Below are positions 33,516 to 43,301 of a DNA stretch of 64,000 nucleotides, piece after piece. Under the pieces are notes generated by a model. It saw only the letters and a program-made list of their open reading frames with translations. It was not told where the DNA came from and made no database searches. Location of the stretch: positions 109,646 to 173,645 of the forward strand of contig NZ_BMTT01000014.1 in NCBI RefSeq assembly GCF_014649815.1, read 5' to 3'. How positions within the stretch are numbered: position 1 is the first letter of the stretch; each line of letters starts with the position of its first letter. The translations under genes and the position numbers were made by a program. This stretch comes from Streptomyces mutabilis. Lineage in GTDB: Bacteria > Actinomycetota > Actinomycetes > Streptomycetales > Streptomycetaceae.

Positions 33516-34427
33516 TTACCAGCCGCGGTTGGCGTAGCGCTCGGTCTCGGGCAGGGTGTCGCAGTTGATGCCGACCATGGCCTCGCCGAGGTTGCGGGAG
33601 GCGTCGGCGACGATCTTCGGGTCGTCGTAGAAGGTGGTCGCCTTCACGATGGCGGCGGCGCGCTTGGCGGGGTCGCCGGACTTGAAGATGCCGGAGCCGA
33701 CGAAGACGCCCTCGGCGCCGAGCTGGCGCATCAGGGCGGCGTCGGCCGGGGTGGCGACGCCGCCGGCGGAGAAGAGGACCACCGGCAGCTTGCCCAGCTC
33801 GGAGACCTCCCTGACCAGCTCGTACGGGGCGCGCAGTTCCTTGGCGGCGGCGTACAGCTCGTTGTTGTCGTAGCCGCGCAGGCGGGCGATCTCGTTCTTG
33901 ATCTGGCGAAGGTGGCGGACGGCCTCGACGACGTTGCCGGTGCCGGCCTCGCCCTTGGAACGGATCATCGCGGCGCCCTCGGCGATGCGGCGCAGGGCCT
34001 CGCCCAGGTTGGTGGCGCCGCAGACGAACGGGGTGGTGAAGGCCCACTTGTCGGAGTGGTTGACCTCGTCGGCCGGGGTGAGGACCTCGGACTCGTCGAT
34101 GTAGTCGACGCCGAGGGACTGCAGCACCTGGGCCTCGACGAAGTGGCCGATGCGGGACTTGGCCATCACCGGGATGGAGACGGCGCCGATGATGCCCTCG
34201 ATCATGTCCGGGTCGGACATGCGGGCCACGCCGCCGTCCTTGCGGATGTCGGCGGGGACACGCTCCAAGGCCATGACGGCGACGGCGCCCGCGTCCTCGG
34301 CGATCTTCGCCTGCTCGGGCGTGACGACGTCCATGATCACGCCACCCTTGAGCTGCTCGGCCATGCCGCGCTTCACGCGGGCGGTGCCGGTCTCGGGGGC
34401 CTGGTTTTCGGAGAGCGTGCTGGACAC
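33516..34427 (-). CDS. pdxS: Pyridoxal 5'-phosphate synthase subunit PdxS
   Basis: A 303-residue (beta/alpha)8 lyase that makes PLP directly from ribose 5-phosphate, glyceraldehyde 3-phosphate and ammonia. The catalytic lysine lies in [19 protein letters not shown], the second in a [16 protein letters not shown] context, and the C terminus is conserved. I chose the GTG at 34427, with GAGG upstream. It forms the PdxST pair with the next gene. Confidence 0.97.
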   Translation of the reverse strand: MSSTLSENQAPETGTARVKRGMAEQLKGGVIMDVVTPEQAKIAEDAGAVAVMALERVPADIRKDGGVARMSDPDMIEGIIGAVSIPVMAKSRIGHFVEAQVLQSLGVDYIDESEVLTPADEVNHSDKWAFTTPFVCGATNLGEALRRIAEGAAMIRSKGEAGTGNVVEAVRHLRQIKNEIARLRGYDNNELYAAAKELRAPYELVREVSELGKLPVVLFSAGGVATPADAALMRQLGAEGVFVGSGIFKSGDPAKRAAAIVKATTFYDDPKIVADASRNLGEAMVGINCDTLPETERYANRGW

Positions 34428-34559
34428 GGGTACCTCGCTGAGGGGAAGGGGGTCTGTGCAGCAACGAGAAAACGTGAGGGGACCAGGCCACAGCAAGGGC
34501 CAATGGGAAGCCGGTGGATCGTTTTCCGGTCCGGGACCGGTGCTTCGGCCCGCCGTGCG

Positions 34560-35102
34560 CTACGCGGCCCGCTCGACCAGCGCGGCCGGCGACTCGTCGT
34601 CCATCTCGAAGGCGAGCGGGAAGGGGGCGTGCCCGGCGAGGCGGAACCAGCGGACCTTGCGGTGCTCGCGCAGCCTGCGCGCGGCCCCCACCGCGTCGTT
34701 GTGGAACCGCCGGGCCATCGGTACCCGGCGCACGGCCTCGGCCAGCTCGTGGGCCGCCTCGTCTCCCCCGGGGGCCTCGCGCAGGGCGTCCACCTGCTGC
34801 GGCTCGGCGAACACCGCCCGCAGCGCCTGGCTCAGCTCGCTCTCGGCGACCTCACGCTGTTCGTCCTCCGCCTGCCGGGCGGCGTGCGCGGCTTCGTACA
34901 GCACCATGGAAGCGGCCGGGTCGAGGACGCCCGAGGTGGCCAGTTCCTGGGCCACGGACGCCCTGCGCAGCAGTTGCGCGTCGAGTGCCGCGCGGGCGGC
35001 GTCGATCCGGGCGTGCAGGCGGTCCAGGCGGCCGGCCGTCCAGCTGAGGTAGAGGCCGACGGCCACGAGGACGGCCAGGATCCAGATGAGAGTTGCGGTC
35101 AC
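34560..35102 (-). CDS. LemA-like membrane-anchored protein of unknown function
   Basis: A 180-residue protein with one N-terminal membrane helix (TATLIWILAVLVAVGLYLSW) and a mostly helical body reminiscent of LemA (DRLHARIDAARAALDAQLLRRASVAQELA, later NDAVGAARRLREHRKVRWFRLAGHAPFPLAFEMDD). No catalytic motif is visible and its role is not known. GTG at 35102 is my choice; a TTG three codons upstream is possible and neither has a good ribosome binding site. It sits between pimA and pdxS on the same strand. Confidence 0.7.
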   Translation of the reverse strand: MTATLIWILAVLVAVGLYLSWTAGRLDRLHARIDAARAALDAQLLRRASVAQELATSGVLDPAASMVLYEAAHAARQAEDEQREVAESELSQALRAVFAEPQQVDALREAPGGDEAAHELAEAVRRVPMARRFHNDAVGAARRLREHRKVRWFRLAGHAPFPLAFEMDDESPAALVERAA

Positions 35103-35168
35103 GGGCCGCAACCCTAGTCAACCCCCGGGCGGGCCGAGAATTGCGATGCCCCTTCGGAGGCTCGGCGC

Positions 35169-36332
35169 TCAGTCCCTCGCCAGCCCGAAGCGGGCCCTCA
35201 GGCCCGTCGCCCGGTCGTCCGTCGCCACCGCCGCCGCGCCGGCCGTCACCGTCTCGTAGACGGAGAGGATGTCCGCGCCGACCGTGGACCAGTCGAAACG
35301 CCGTACGTGTGCGCTGCCCCGGTCCCGCAGCGCCGCCCGGCGATCCGGATCCGCCAGCAGCCGTACGGCCGCGTCGGCCAGCGCGTCGGCGTCCTCGTTG
35401 GGGAACAGTTCACCGGCCGCCCCCCGGTCGAGGACCTGGGCGAAGGCGTCGAGGTCGGAGGCGAGCACGGGAGCGCCTGCCGACATGGCCTCGACCAGGA
35501 CGATCCCGAAGCTCTCGCCGCCGGTGTTGGGGGCCACGTACAGGTCGACGCTGCGCAGGAAGCGGGCCTTGTCCTCGTCGCTGACCATGCCGAGGAACTC
35601 CACCCGGGAGCGCAGCTCGGCGGGCAGGGACGCCACCGCCTCCTTCTCGTCACCGCGCCCGGCGACCAGCAGCCGGGCCTGCGGGCGGACGGCGAGGATC
35701 TTCGGCAGGGCCCGCATCAGGACCGGCAGGCCCTTGCGGGGCTCGTCGATGCGCCCTATGAAGCCGATCGTGTCCCCCTGCCACTCGGGCTTCGGCTCGG
35801 CGTCGGCGAAGAAGCCGACGTCGACGCCGTTGGGGATGACGACCGCGTCACCGCCGAGGTGCTCGACGAGCGTGCGGCGGGCGTACTCGCTCACCGCGAT
35901 CCGGGCGCTGATCTTCTCCAGGGCGGCCTGGAGGATCGAGTACGCGGCGATCATCGCGCGGGAGCGCGGATTGGACGTGTGGAAGGTGGCCACGATCGGG
36001 CCCTGCGCCGCCCAGCAGGTGAGCAGGCCGAGCGAGGGCGAGGTCGGTTCGTGGATGTGGATGACGTCGAAGGCACCGTCGTGCAGCCAGCGGCGCACCC
36101 GGGCCGCCGAGAGGAAACCGAAGTTCAGGCGGGCCACCGAGCCGTTGTACGGCACCGGCACCGCGCGGCCTGCCGAGACGACGTAGGGGGGCAACGGGGT
36201 GTCGTCGTCGGCGGGGGCGAGGACGGACACCTCGTGGCCGAGCCGGATGAAGTACTCGGCCAGGTCCCGGATGTGGAACTGGACGCCGCCGGGTACGTCC
36301 CAGGAATACGGGCAGACGATGCCGATCCTCAC
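35169..36332 (-). CDS. pimA: Phosphatidyl-myo-inositol mannosyltransferase
   Basis: A 387-residue GT4 glycosyltransferase that adds the first mannose from GDP-mannose to phosphatidylinositol on the inner membrane face. It begins with the PimA hallmark RIGIVCPYSWDVPGGVQFHI, then VPYNGSVARLNFG, HIHEPTSPSLG, VATFHTSNPRSRAM, IPNGVDV, GRIDEPRKGLPVL and the nucleotide-sugar EX7E segment ESFGIVLVEAMSAG. The GTG start overlaps the acyltransferase stop (GTGA). It belongs to a pgsA-acyltransferase-pimA lipid operon. Confidence 0.92.
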   Translation of the reverse strand: MRIGIVCPYSWDVPGGVQFHIRDLAEYFIRLGHEVSVLAPADDDTPLPPYVVSAGRAVPVPYNGSVARLNFGFLSAARVRRWLHDGAFDVIHIHEPTSPSLGLLTCWAAQGPIVATFHTSNPRSRAMIAAYSILQAALEKISARIAVSEYARRTLVEHLGGDAVVIPNGVDVGFFADAEPKPEWQGDTIGFIGRIDEPRKGLPVLMRALPKILAVRPQARLLVAGRGDEKEAVASLPAELRSRVEFLGMVSDEDKARFLRSVDLYVAPNTGGESFGIVLVEAMSAGAPVLASDLDAFAQVLDRGAAGELFPNEDADALADAAVRLLADPDRRAALRDRGSAHVRRFDWSTVGADILSVYETVTAGAAAVATDDRATGLRARFGLARD

Positions 36333-37258
36333 GAGGCGCCCCGCTCGCGGTTCCCGGGAGCCTTGGCCGGGTCGAGGTCCTTGAGCCACAAGCGCTGCAG
36401 CATGTGCCAGTCCTCCGGGTGGTCGGCGATTCCCGTGGCGAAGGCGTCGGCCAGGGCCTGTGTCATGGCAGACGTCCTTTCGGCCCGGGTGCCTGACTCG
36501 GGGACCTCGACCGGCGGGTGCACCCGGCCCCGCATCACGGGCGAGTCGTCGTACCAGAGCGTCGCCGGCAGCAGCCGGGCGCCGGTCTGCTGGGCGAGGA
36601 GGGCGGGGCCGGCGGGCATGCGGGCCGTCTCGCCGAAGAAGTCGACCTCCACGCCGGAGGCGGACAGGTCGCGGTCGGCCACCAGGCACACGAGACCGCC
36701 CTCGCGCAGCCGCCGGGCCAGCGTGCCGAACGCCGAGCCGCCGCTGTGCGGCAGGACCTCCATGCCGAGCCCTTCGCGGTAGGCGACGAAGCGGTCGTAG
36801 AGGGTTTCCGGCTCGAGGCGCTCGGCGACCGTCGTGAAGGGGATGCCGAGCTGGGTGGTGACCCAGGCGCCGGCCAGGTCCCAGTTGGCCAGGTGCGGGA
36901 GGGCGAGGACGACACCCTGGCCCGCGTCCATGCCGTCGGTGAGGTGGTGCAGGTCCTTGGGGGCGAAGCCCTCCCCGACGCGCTCCGAGCTCCACGCGGG
37001 GAGGCGGAAGGACTCCATCCAGTAGCGCAGGTAGGACCGCATGCCCGCGCGGGAGAGCGCGGCGAGCCGCTCGGGGCTCGCGCCGGGCACCACCCGCGCG
37101 TAGTTGCTCTCCAGCCGCCGCACGCCCGTGCCGCGCCGCTTCCAGGCGACGTCCGCGACGGTGCGGCCGAGGCGCGCCGCGACCGGCTCGGGGAGCTTCT
37201 TCACCGTGCCCCAGCCGGCCGCGTACAGGGCGTCGGTCAGCCGCTCCCGAGCGCTCAC
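36329..37258 (-). CDS. Phosphatidylinositol mannoside acyltransferase
   Basis: A 309-residue LpxL/HtrB-type acyltransferase of the PatA family that acylates the mannose of PIM lipids with acyl-CoA. The HX4D-type site is LPHLANWDLAGAW (about residue 125), followed by ADRDLSASGVEVDFFG and a C-terminal DWHMLQRLW. It begins at a GTG overlapping the pgsA stop and ends overlapping pimA, so the three are translationally coupled. Confidence 0.92.
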   Translation of the reverse strand: MSARERLTDALYAAGWGTVKKLPEPVAARLGRTVADVAWKRRGTGVRRLESNYARVVPGASPERLAALSRAGMRSYLRYWMESFRLPAWSSERVGEGFAPKDLHHLTDGMDAGQGVVLALPHLANWDLAGAWVTTQLGIPFTTVAERLEPETLYDRFVAYREGLGMEVLPHSGGSAFGTLARRLREGGLVCLVADRDLSASGVEVDFFGETARMPAGPALLAQQTGARLLPATLWYDDSPVMRGRVHPPVEVPESGTRAERTSAMTQALADAFATGIADHPEDWHMLQRLWLKDLDPAKAPGNRERGAS

Positions 37259-37923
37259 TTCGCCGCCTCGGTGCCGTGGTTCTCCTGCGCGGCGGCGTCC
37301 GCCTCGGCGGCCTCGCGGCGGACCGTGACGACGCGCTGCACAAGCGTGACCAGACTGCCGACGGCGACGATCCACAGGGCGACCGGCAGCAGGTACTGGA
37401 TGCCGGGCACGCCGAACTCGTGCAGGCCCGCGAGACCGGCGGCGACCAGCGAGACGACCAGGCGCTCGGCGCGCTCGACCAGGCCGTTGACCGCGACGGG
37501 CAGCCCGATCGACTCGCCGCGCGCCTTGGTGTACGACACCACCTGACCACTGGCCAGGCAGAAGATCGACACGGCGCACAGGATGTTGTCGTCACCGGCG
37601 CCCGCGTACCAGAGGGCGAAACCGCCGAAGATCGCACCGTCGGCGACCCGGTCCAGCGTGGAGTCCAGGAACGCGCCCCAGCGGCTGGAGCGGCCCAGCT
37701 GGCGGGCCATGTTGCCGTCGACGAGGTCGGAGAAGACGAAGAGCGTGATCACGACCGTGCCCCAGAAGAACTCGCCCATGGGGTAGAAGACCAGCGCTCC
37801 CGCGACCACACCCGCGGTGCCGATCAGCGTGACCGTGTCCGGGCTGACGCCCCGGCGGATGAGAAACGCGGCGAGCGGTGTGAGGACACGCGTAAAAAAT
37901 GCACGCGCGTACTTGTTCAGCAT
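37255..37923 (-). CDS. pgsA: CDP-alcohol phosphatidyltransferase (phosphatidylinositol phosphate synthase type)
   Basis: A 222-residue multi-helix membrane enzyme. The full CDP-alcohol motif is intact: DLVDGNMARQL followed by GAFLDSTLD. In actinobacteria this locus makes phosphatidylinositol phosphate from CDP-diacylglycerol and inositol phosphate, feeding PimA. The start MLNKYARAFFTRVLTPLAAFLIRRGVSPD matches mycobacterial PgsA1; an ATG at 37980 would add 19 residues and cannot be excluded, because the GGGAAGG upstream of 37923 is very close. It is divergent from the EF-G-like gene. Confidence 0.9.
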   Translation of the reverse strand: MLNKYARAFFTRVLTPLAAFLIRRGVSPDTVTLIGTAGVVAGALVFYPMGEFFWGTVVITLFVFSDLVDGNMARQLGRSSRWGAFLDSTLDRVADGAIFGGFALWYAGAGDDNILCAVSIFCLASGQVVSYTKARGESIGLPVAVNGLVERAERLVVSLVAAGLAGLHEFGVPGIQYLLPVALWIVAVGSLVTLVQRVVTVRREAAEADAAAQENHGTEAAK

Positions 37924-38188
37924 GGCCTTCCCGACGGTCGGTGTGGCCGCGCGGCCCCTGCTGGCCACCGGCTGGCCCATCGTAGTCACGCGCGCGTGTG
38001 GGCGGCGGACGGGCACCCGTAGCCTCCGGTGGGCGACCGGTGGGCGGCAGGGGGCCCGTCGTTCGTATGGACGCGGCGTGACGGGAGTGGAAAGCTCGAA
38101 GAACCGCGGGCGTCGCCGGAGCCGCCAGTGCACGCGGTCCCGCGCGTCCGCGCCCACAGTGACCTCACCGTGCACGGGAGGCAAGGAC

Positions 38189-40387
38189 ATGGGCGACAAG
38201 GCACACACCCACCCCGGAGCCGCCGGAAGGGCGTCGGCGGCCGACCATCCCACGTCCGTACGGAATGTGGTGCTGGTCGGCCACTCCGGATCGGGCAAGA
38301 CGACTCTGGTGGAGGCTCTCGCGTTGACGGCGGGGGCACTGAACCGGGCGGGCCGCGTGGAGGACGGAGGCTGCGTCTCGGACTACGACGAGATGGAGCG
38401 CCGGCAGCAGCGCTCCGTACAGCTCTCCCTGGTGCCGGTCGGATGGGACGGCATCAAGGTCAACCTCCTGGACACCCCCGGGTACGCCGACTTCGTCGGC
38501 GAGCTGAGGGCCGGTCTGCGCGCGGCGGACGCGGCCCTCTTCGTCGTCTCGGCCTCCGACGGCGTGGACGGCTCGACCCGCATGGTGTGGGAGGAGTGCG
38601 CCGCCGTCGGCGTGCCCCGCGCCATCGTGATCACACACCTGGAGGCCGCCCGCGCGGACTTCGAGGAGACGACGCGGATCTGCGCGGAGGCCTTCGGCGG
38701 GGACGACCCCGACGCCGTGCTGCCGCTGTACCTGCCGCTGCACGGCCCGCAGGCGCCCGACGGGCACGCGCCCGTGACGGGGCTCGTGGGGCTGCTGTCG
38801 CGGAAGCTGTTCGACTACGCCTCGGGCGAGCGCGTGGAGTCCGAACCGGGCGAGGACCAGCTGCCGCAGCTCGACGAGGCGCGCTCCATGCTGATCGAGG
38901 GGATCATCTCGCAGAGCGAGGACGAGACCCTCATGGAGCGCTATCTCGGCGGCGAGCAGGTCGACGTCAAGTCACTGATCGAGGACCTGGAGCGGGCCGT
39001 GGCGCGCGGGGTGTTCTTCCCCGTCCTGGCGGCCGCCCCCGCGGCCGAGGGGGCCCGGCAGGGGCTCGGCACGGTCGAACTGCTGGAGTTGATCACGCGT
39101 GGCTTCCCGACGCCCCTGGAGCGCGAGGCGCCGCGGGTCACCACTACCGACGGTGTGCCGCGCGAGCTGCGGATGTGCGACCCCGGCGAGTCACTGGTCG
39201 CGGAGGTCGTCAAGACGTCCTCGGACCCCTACGTCGGCCGGATCTCGCTGGTCCGCGTGTTCTCCGGCACCCTGCGCGCCGACCAGACGGTGCACGTCTC
39301 CGGGCACGGACTGGCCGACCGCGGCCACGAGGACCACGACGTCGACGAGCGCATCGGTGCCCTGTCGACCCCCTTCGGCAAGCAGCAGCGGCCGGTGTCG
39401 CACGTGATCGCGGGCGACCTGGCGTGCGTGGCCAAGCTGAGCCGCGCGGAGACCGGGGACACGCTGTCGTCCAAGGACGACCCGCTCCTGATGGCCCCGT
39501 GGGAGATGCCCGACCCCCTGCTGCCGCTCGCCATCCAGGCGCACAGCAAGCCTGACGAGGACAAGCTCTCCCAGGGCCTGGCGCGGTTGGTCGCGGAGGA
39601 CCCGACGATGCGCCTGGAGCAGAACCAGGACACGCACCAGGTGGTCCTGTGGTGCCTGGGCGAGGCCCACGCCGACGTGGCCCTCGAACGGCTGCGCAGC
39701 CGCTACGGCGTCCAGGTCGACGTCGTGCCCCACCGGGTCCCGCTGCGGGAGACGTTCGGGACCAGGGCGGCCGGGCGCGGACGGCACGTCAAGCAGTCCG
39801 GCGGGCACGGGCAGTACGCCATCTGCGAGATCGAGGTGGAGCCGCTGCCGGGCGGCTCGGGCATCGAGTTCGTGGACAAGGTGGTCGGCGGCGCGGTGCC
39901 CCGGCAGTTCATCCCGTCCGTCGAGAAGGGGGTGCGCGCACAGGCCGCCAAGGGCGTCGCCGCGGGCCATCCGCTGATCGACGTGCGCGTGACGCTGCTC
40001 GACGGCAGGGCGCACTCCGTGGACTCCTCCGACGCCGCCTTCCAGACGGCCGGCGCGCTGGCGCTGCGGGAGGCCGCCGCCGAGGCCAAGATCCACCTGC
40101 TGGAGCCGGTCGCCGAGGTGAGCGTCCTGGTCGGCGACGACTACGTGGGTGCGGTGATGAGCGACCTGTCCGGCCGGCGCGGCAAGGTGCTCGGCACCGA
40201 GCAGACCAGCGGCGGGCGGACCGTGATCCGGGCCGAGGTACCCGAGATGGAGATCGGCCGGTACGCGGTGGACCTGCGCTCCCTCTCGCACGGCACCGCA
40301 CGCTTCGACCGCCGCTACGCCCGGCACGAACCGATGCCGCAGCAGGTCGCGGAGCGCCTGCGGGAGGAGCTGCGGGCCGCGTCGTAG
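38189..40387 (+). CDS. Elongation factor G-like GTPase (EF-G2 type)
   Basis: A 732-residue five-domain translational GTPase related to EF-G. G1 is VGHSGSGKTTLVEAL and G3 is LLDTPGYADF. The usual NKxD guanine-specificity box is replaced by ITHLEAARADF. Domains II-V are all recognisable (SDPYVGRISLVRVFSGTLR; GRGRHVKQSGGHGQYAICEIEVEPL; VSVLVGDDYVGAVMSDLSGRRGKV). Actinobacteria carry such a second copy besides fusA; in mycobacteria it is not a canonical translocase. The ATG at 38189 has GGGAGGCAAGGA just upstream. Confidence 0.92.
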   Translation: MGDKAHTHPGAAGRASAADHPTSVRNVVLVGHSGSGKTTLVEALALTAGALNRAGRVEDGGCVSDYDEMERRQQRSVQLSLVPVGWDGIKVNLLDTPGYADFVGELRAGLRAADAALFVVSASDGVDGSTRMVWEECAAVGVPRAIVITHLEAARADFEETTRICAEAFGGDDPDAVLPLYLPLHGPQAPDGHAPVTGLVGLLSRKLFDYASGERVESEPGEDQLPQLDEARSMLIEGIISQSEDETLMERYLGGEQVDVKSLIEDLERAVARGVFFPVLAAAPAAEGARQGLGTVELLELITRGFPTPLEREAPRVTTTDGVPRELRMCDPGESLVAEVVKTSSDPYVGRISLVRVFSGTLRADQTVHVSGHGLADRGHEDHDVDERIGALSTPFGKQQRPVSHVIAGDLACVAKLSRAETGDTLSSKDDPLLMAPWEMPDPLLPLAIQAHSKPDEDKLSQGLARLVAEDPTMRLEQNQDTHQVVLWCLGEAHADVALERLRSRYGVQVDVVPHRVPLRETFGTRAAGRGRHVKQSGGHGQYAICEIEVEPLPGGSGIEFVDKVVGGAVPRQFIPSVEKGVRAQAAKGVAAGHPLIDVRVTLLDGRAHSVDSSDAAFQTAGALALREAAAEAKIHLLEPVAEVSVLVGDDYVGAVMSDLSGRRGKVLGTEQTSGGRTVIRAEVPEMEIGRYAVDLRSLSHGTARFDRRYARHEPMPQQVAERLREELRAAS

Positions 40388-40414
40388 CGCACCGGGGGAA
40401 CGGCGGGAGTCGGC

Positions 40415-40439
40415 GCGGGAGTCCGGCGTCGGCTCCCGC
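40415..40439 (+). terminator. Weak hairpin after the EF-G-like gene
   Basis: GCGGGAG and CTCCCGC form a 7-bp stem with an 11-nt loop 27 bp past the stop. Confidence 0.4.
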
Positions 40440-40627
40440 AGCGGACGCGCTCCCCCGGCGCACGAGGGCGCGTCCCGGGGCCGACCCGCGCGCGCGGGGG
40501 GCGCCTTTGGCCGTCCGGTGACGCACGTCGGTTGCTGCGGATACGCTGATGACCTGATCAACAGGTGTGCGGGGCAGGGAAGTCGGGAAGGCCGCAGGAG
40601 CGACAGTGGTGGCGATCGGGGGCGGGA

Positions 40628-42289
40628 ATGACCGTTGACGGCGGTTACGCGGACTTCTTCGGACCGCAGGTGCCGCGTACGGACGACGGAGGGCAGACGG
40701 CCACGTTCGCGCTGGCCTCGGCCGCCTACCGGGACAACCCGGTGGAGGAGATCAAGAAGGCCGACAACGAGTGGCACCAGACGACCGTCAACGCGGGCCG
40801 GTCCTGGGCCACGATCTTCCGGCCCAACCTCGGCGAGGCGTTCTCCCGCGCGGTGGCCGACCGCATGCTGGGCAGCGGCCGCAAACCCCTCATCCAGTCC
40901 TTCGGCGCCGAGCCGCAGGTCGTCGTCGAGCACTGCCTCGCGGCCAACGGCATCCGCAAGGCACGCGACAACCGGCTGACCATGATCAGCGTGGTCTGCG
41001 GACTGCTGTTCCTGCCGGGCATGCTGATCTGGCTGCTCGGCTTCCAGATCCGCACCACCGTCGCCAAGGCGGAGAACAAGCAAGCCGGCGCGCTGGGCAC
41101 CGCGGTGCTGGTGGCGATCGCCGCGCTGGCCGTGCTGTTCCTCGTCAAGATGCCCTTCTCCGGCTTCTGGGCCTGGTACGCGCGTGCGGCGGTGGTGATG
41201 CCGGTCGTCGGCTGGTTCTGGGCCAAGCGGATCTGCGAGAGCACGGCGAAGGACCTGCGGGAGCGCTGGGACGGCCTGCTGTCGGGCAGCGGCGTGGGCG
41301 CCAAGGTCCCGGAGGCGGTGCCCACCAACCCGGGTGAGACCGCGGCCGAGCAACTGCGCCAGTCCCTGGCCAAGCTCGGCGCCGAGCAGCAGTCCAACTC
41401 CGTCTTCTACGCCGGTCCCAAGGGCATACTCGGGATGGGCACCCGCTGGGGCAGCTGGCAGCTCGCCGAGAACCTCGTGCCCGCGGACCCGACCCGGGAA
41501 ATCCACCCCTTCCGCAGCTGGGACGTGGTGAGGTCCATCCACGACCAGTTGCGCATGCTGGAGCGCGGCCCGCTCAACACCGGCGGCTTCACCAAGCCCT
41601 CCATACGGCACTGGATCGTCACCCCGATCGGGGAGAACGCAAAGGCGGTGTCCCGTCCGGAGGGCACCGACGTAGAGGCGTACCAGGTCAAGTCGCACGC
41701 GATACAGGACATCTGCAACAAGCAGCAGTTCGGCGCCGGCGACCGGCACTACCTGGGCGTCCAGTGGACGCTGTGGGACGGCCAGTTGGTGATCACCATG
41801 CTGATCACGGTGACCGTGCTGCACGAGACGCTGCGCATCGAGGTCACCGGACACGCTCTCGGCCCGGTGAACCCGCTGTTCACCACCAAGCCGGAGGCGC
41901 CCTCCAAGGAGGTCGCCAAGTCGTTCAAGCCGTGGGAGACCCGCAAGGTGATGCTCCCGCTGGTCACCGCCAACGAGGTGGTACGGCTCGCCGTCCGCGC
42001 GCCGCTCACCTGGTATCCCCCGCTGCTGAACTGGCTGGGCGGCACGATCGCGTTGCCGGAGCCGTTCGGGCTGCGGCACGCGTGGGCGGACCAGCCGTGG
42101 CGGCACCGCTTCATGGCCGACGACGCGCTGCGGGCGGCGGCGCCGGTGCTGCGGGTGGTGCACTCGGCGGCGATCCGGGTGCTGGAGGAGAACGGCGTGG
42201 ACACGGAGAAGTTCGGGACGCGGTCGGCGTTCCTGAGTACGGCCGTGCAGGATCCGACACCGGGCAAGGCCGACCTGTACAACGCGTAG
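40628..42289 (+). CDS. Conserved membrane protein of unknown function
   Basis: A 553-residue protein I recognise only as a conserved Streptomyces product next to the EF-G-like gene. Residues 1-115 are soluble. A pair of long hydrophobic segments follows (about 118-136 LTMISVVCGLLFLPGMLIWLLG and 155-195 ALGTAVLVAIAALAVLFLVK plus AVVMPVVGWFW). A large soluble part comes next, and another hydrophobic stretch LVITMLITVTVL is at about residue 385. No catalytic motif is visible. The ATG at 40628 has GGGGGCGGGA upstream. Its stop lies only about 27 bp from the insertion element. Confidence 0.8.
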   Translation: MTVDGGYADFFGPQVPRTDDGGQTATFALASAAYRDNPVEEIKKADNEWHQTTVNAGRSWATIFRPNLGEAFSRAVADRMLGSGRKPLIQSFGAEPQVVVEHCLAANGIRKARDNRLTMISVVCGLLFLPGMLIWLLGFQIRTTVAKAENKQAGALGTAVLVAIAALAVLFLVKMPFSGFWAWYARAAVVMPVVGWFWAKRICESTAKDLRERWDGLLSGSGVGAKVPEAVPTNPGETAAEQLRQSLAKLGAEQQSNSVFYAGPKGILGMGTRWGSWQLAENLVPADPTREIHPFRSWDVVRSIHDQLRMLERGPLNTGGFTKPSIRHWIVTPIGENAKAVSRPEGTDVEAYQVKSHAIQDICNKQQFGAGDRHYLGVQWTLWDGQLVITMLITVTVLHETLRIEVTGHALGPVNPLFTTKPEAPSKEVAKSFKPWETRKVMLPLVTANEVVRLAVRAPLTWYPPLLNWLGGTIALPEPFGLRHAWADQPWRHRFMADDALRAAAPVLRVVHSAAIRVLEENGVDTEKFGTRSAFLSTAVQDPTPGKADLYNA

Positions 42290-42332
42290 GTCCCGTCGCG
42301 GGGTCCCGGGGTGCTAGGTTCTGTCCCGCCGA

Positions 42333-43264
42333 TCATGTCCGGAGCCAGATGATGGTTGCTGCGACGGTTATGGTGCCCAGGTAGACGTATGCGCGCTTGT
42401 CGTACCTCGTGGACACAGCTCGGTAGTTCTTGAGCTTGTTGATCGCCCGTTCCACGGTGTTGCGCTTCTTGTACCGCTCCTTGTCGAAGCCGGGTGGGCG
42501 ACCCCCTGCCCGGCCCCGGCGTACGCGGTTCACGGCCTGGTCGCTCTTCTCGGGGATGACGTGGCGGATGCCGCGTCGCCGCAGGTAGCGGCGGGTCCGG
42601 CGATTGCTGTATGCCTTATCGGCGCTCACGCTGTCTGGTGTGGTGCGCGGGCGGCCTGGCCCGAGTCGAGGCACCCGAATGCGTTCCATGACTGGCTCGA
42701 ACTGCGTGCAGTCCGCCCGCTGGCCTGCCGTCAGCAACAGTGAGAGCACGCGGCAACGCCCGTCGGCACTCAGGTGAATCTTGGTGGTGAAGCCTCCTCG
42801 GGAACGACCGAGCGCCTCGCCTCCTGCACCACCTCCGCCAGGCGGGCGCGCAGCCTCACCCACGGTCTTCCGCTCTGGTGTGCCATCGCGGCCGCCCCTT
42901 TTGACGCGGCGGGCGGCGGAGCTTTCCGCGCGCCGGCCGCATGCTGGTGGGCACGGATTGAGGTGGAATCAACCGAGACGGCCCAGTCGATCCCACCGGC
43001 GGCATCGACCTGGGCCTGCGCCTGCTGGAGCAGCCGTTCCCAGGTTCCGTCGGCCGACCAGCGCCGATGGCGCTCGTAGACGGTCTTCCATGGCCCGTAG
43101 CGTTCAGGCAGGTCACGCCACTGCACCCCGGTCCGCACCCGGTGCAGGATGCCGTTGATCACTTGGCGGTGATCGCGCCATCGCCCGCAGCGGTTGTTGC
43201 CCGTGGGAAGGAGCGGCTCCAGACGTCGCCACTCCGCCTCTGTCAGATCCCCCCGACCCGTCAC
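42333..43264 (-). CDS. IS5-family DDE transposase, orfA/orfB joined by -1 frameshift
   Basis: The first frame (43264-42770) holds the N-terminal half: TEAEWRRLEPLLP, RTGVQWRDLPERYGPW, and the first catalytic Asp in VSVDSTSIRAHQH. The second frame (ending 42333) holds GRSRGGFTTKIHLSADG, the second Asp in SADKAYSN, and the Glu in RNTVERAINKLKNYR with YDKR. Frame B is -1 relative to frame A. A candidate slippery run AAAAGGGG lies at 42895-42902, just before the overlap, and frame B stays open from there. A programmed -1 shift would give one product of about 310 residues, normal for the family, so I read this as intact. Confidence 0.82.
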
Positions 43265-43301
43265 GCAAGAGCCAACGAACCAGTGGGTGTCATGGGTACG
43301 G

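Noticed and set aside
42333-43264. Transposase as a frameshifted pseudogene
   Set aside because: The two frames overlap in the -1 register usual for this family, a slippery run is present and catalytic residues are intact.
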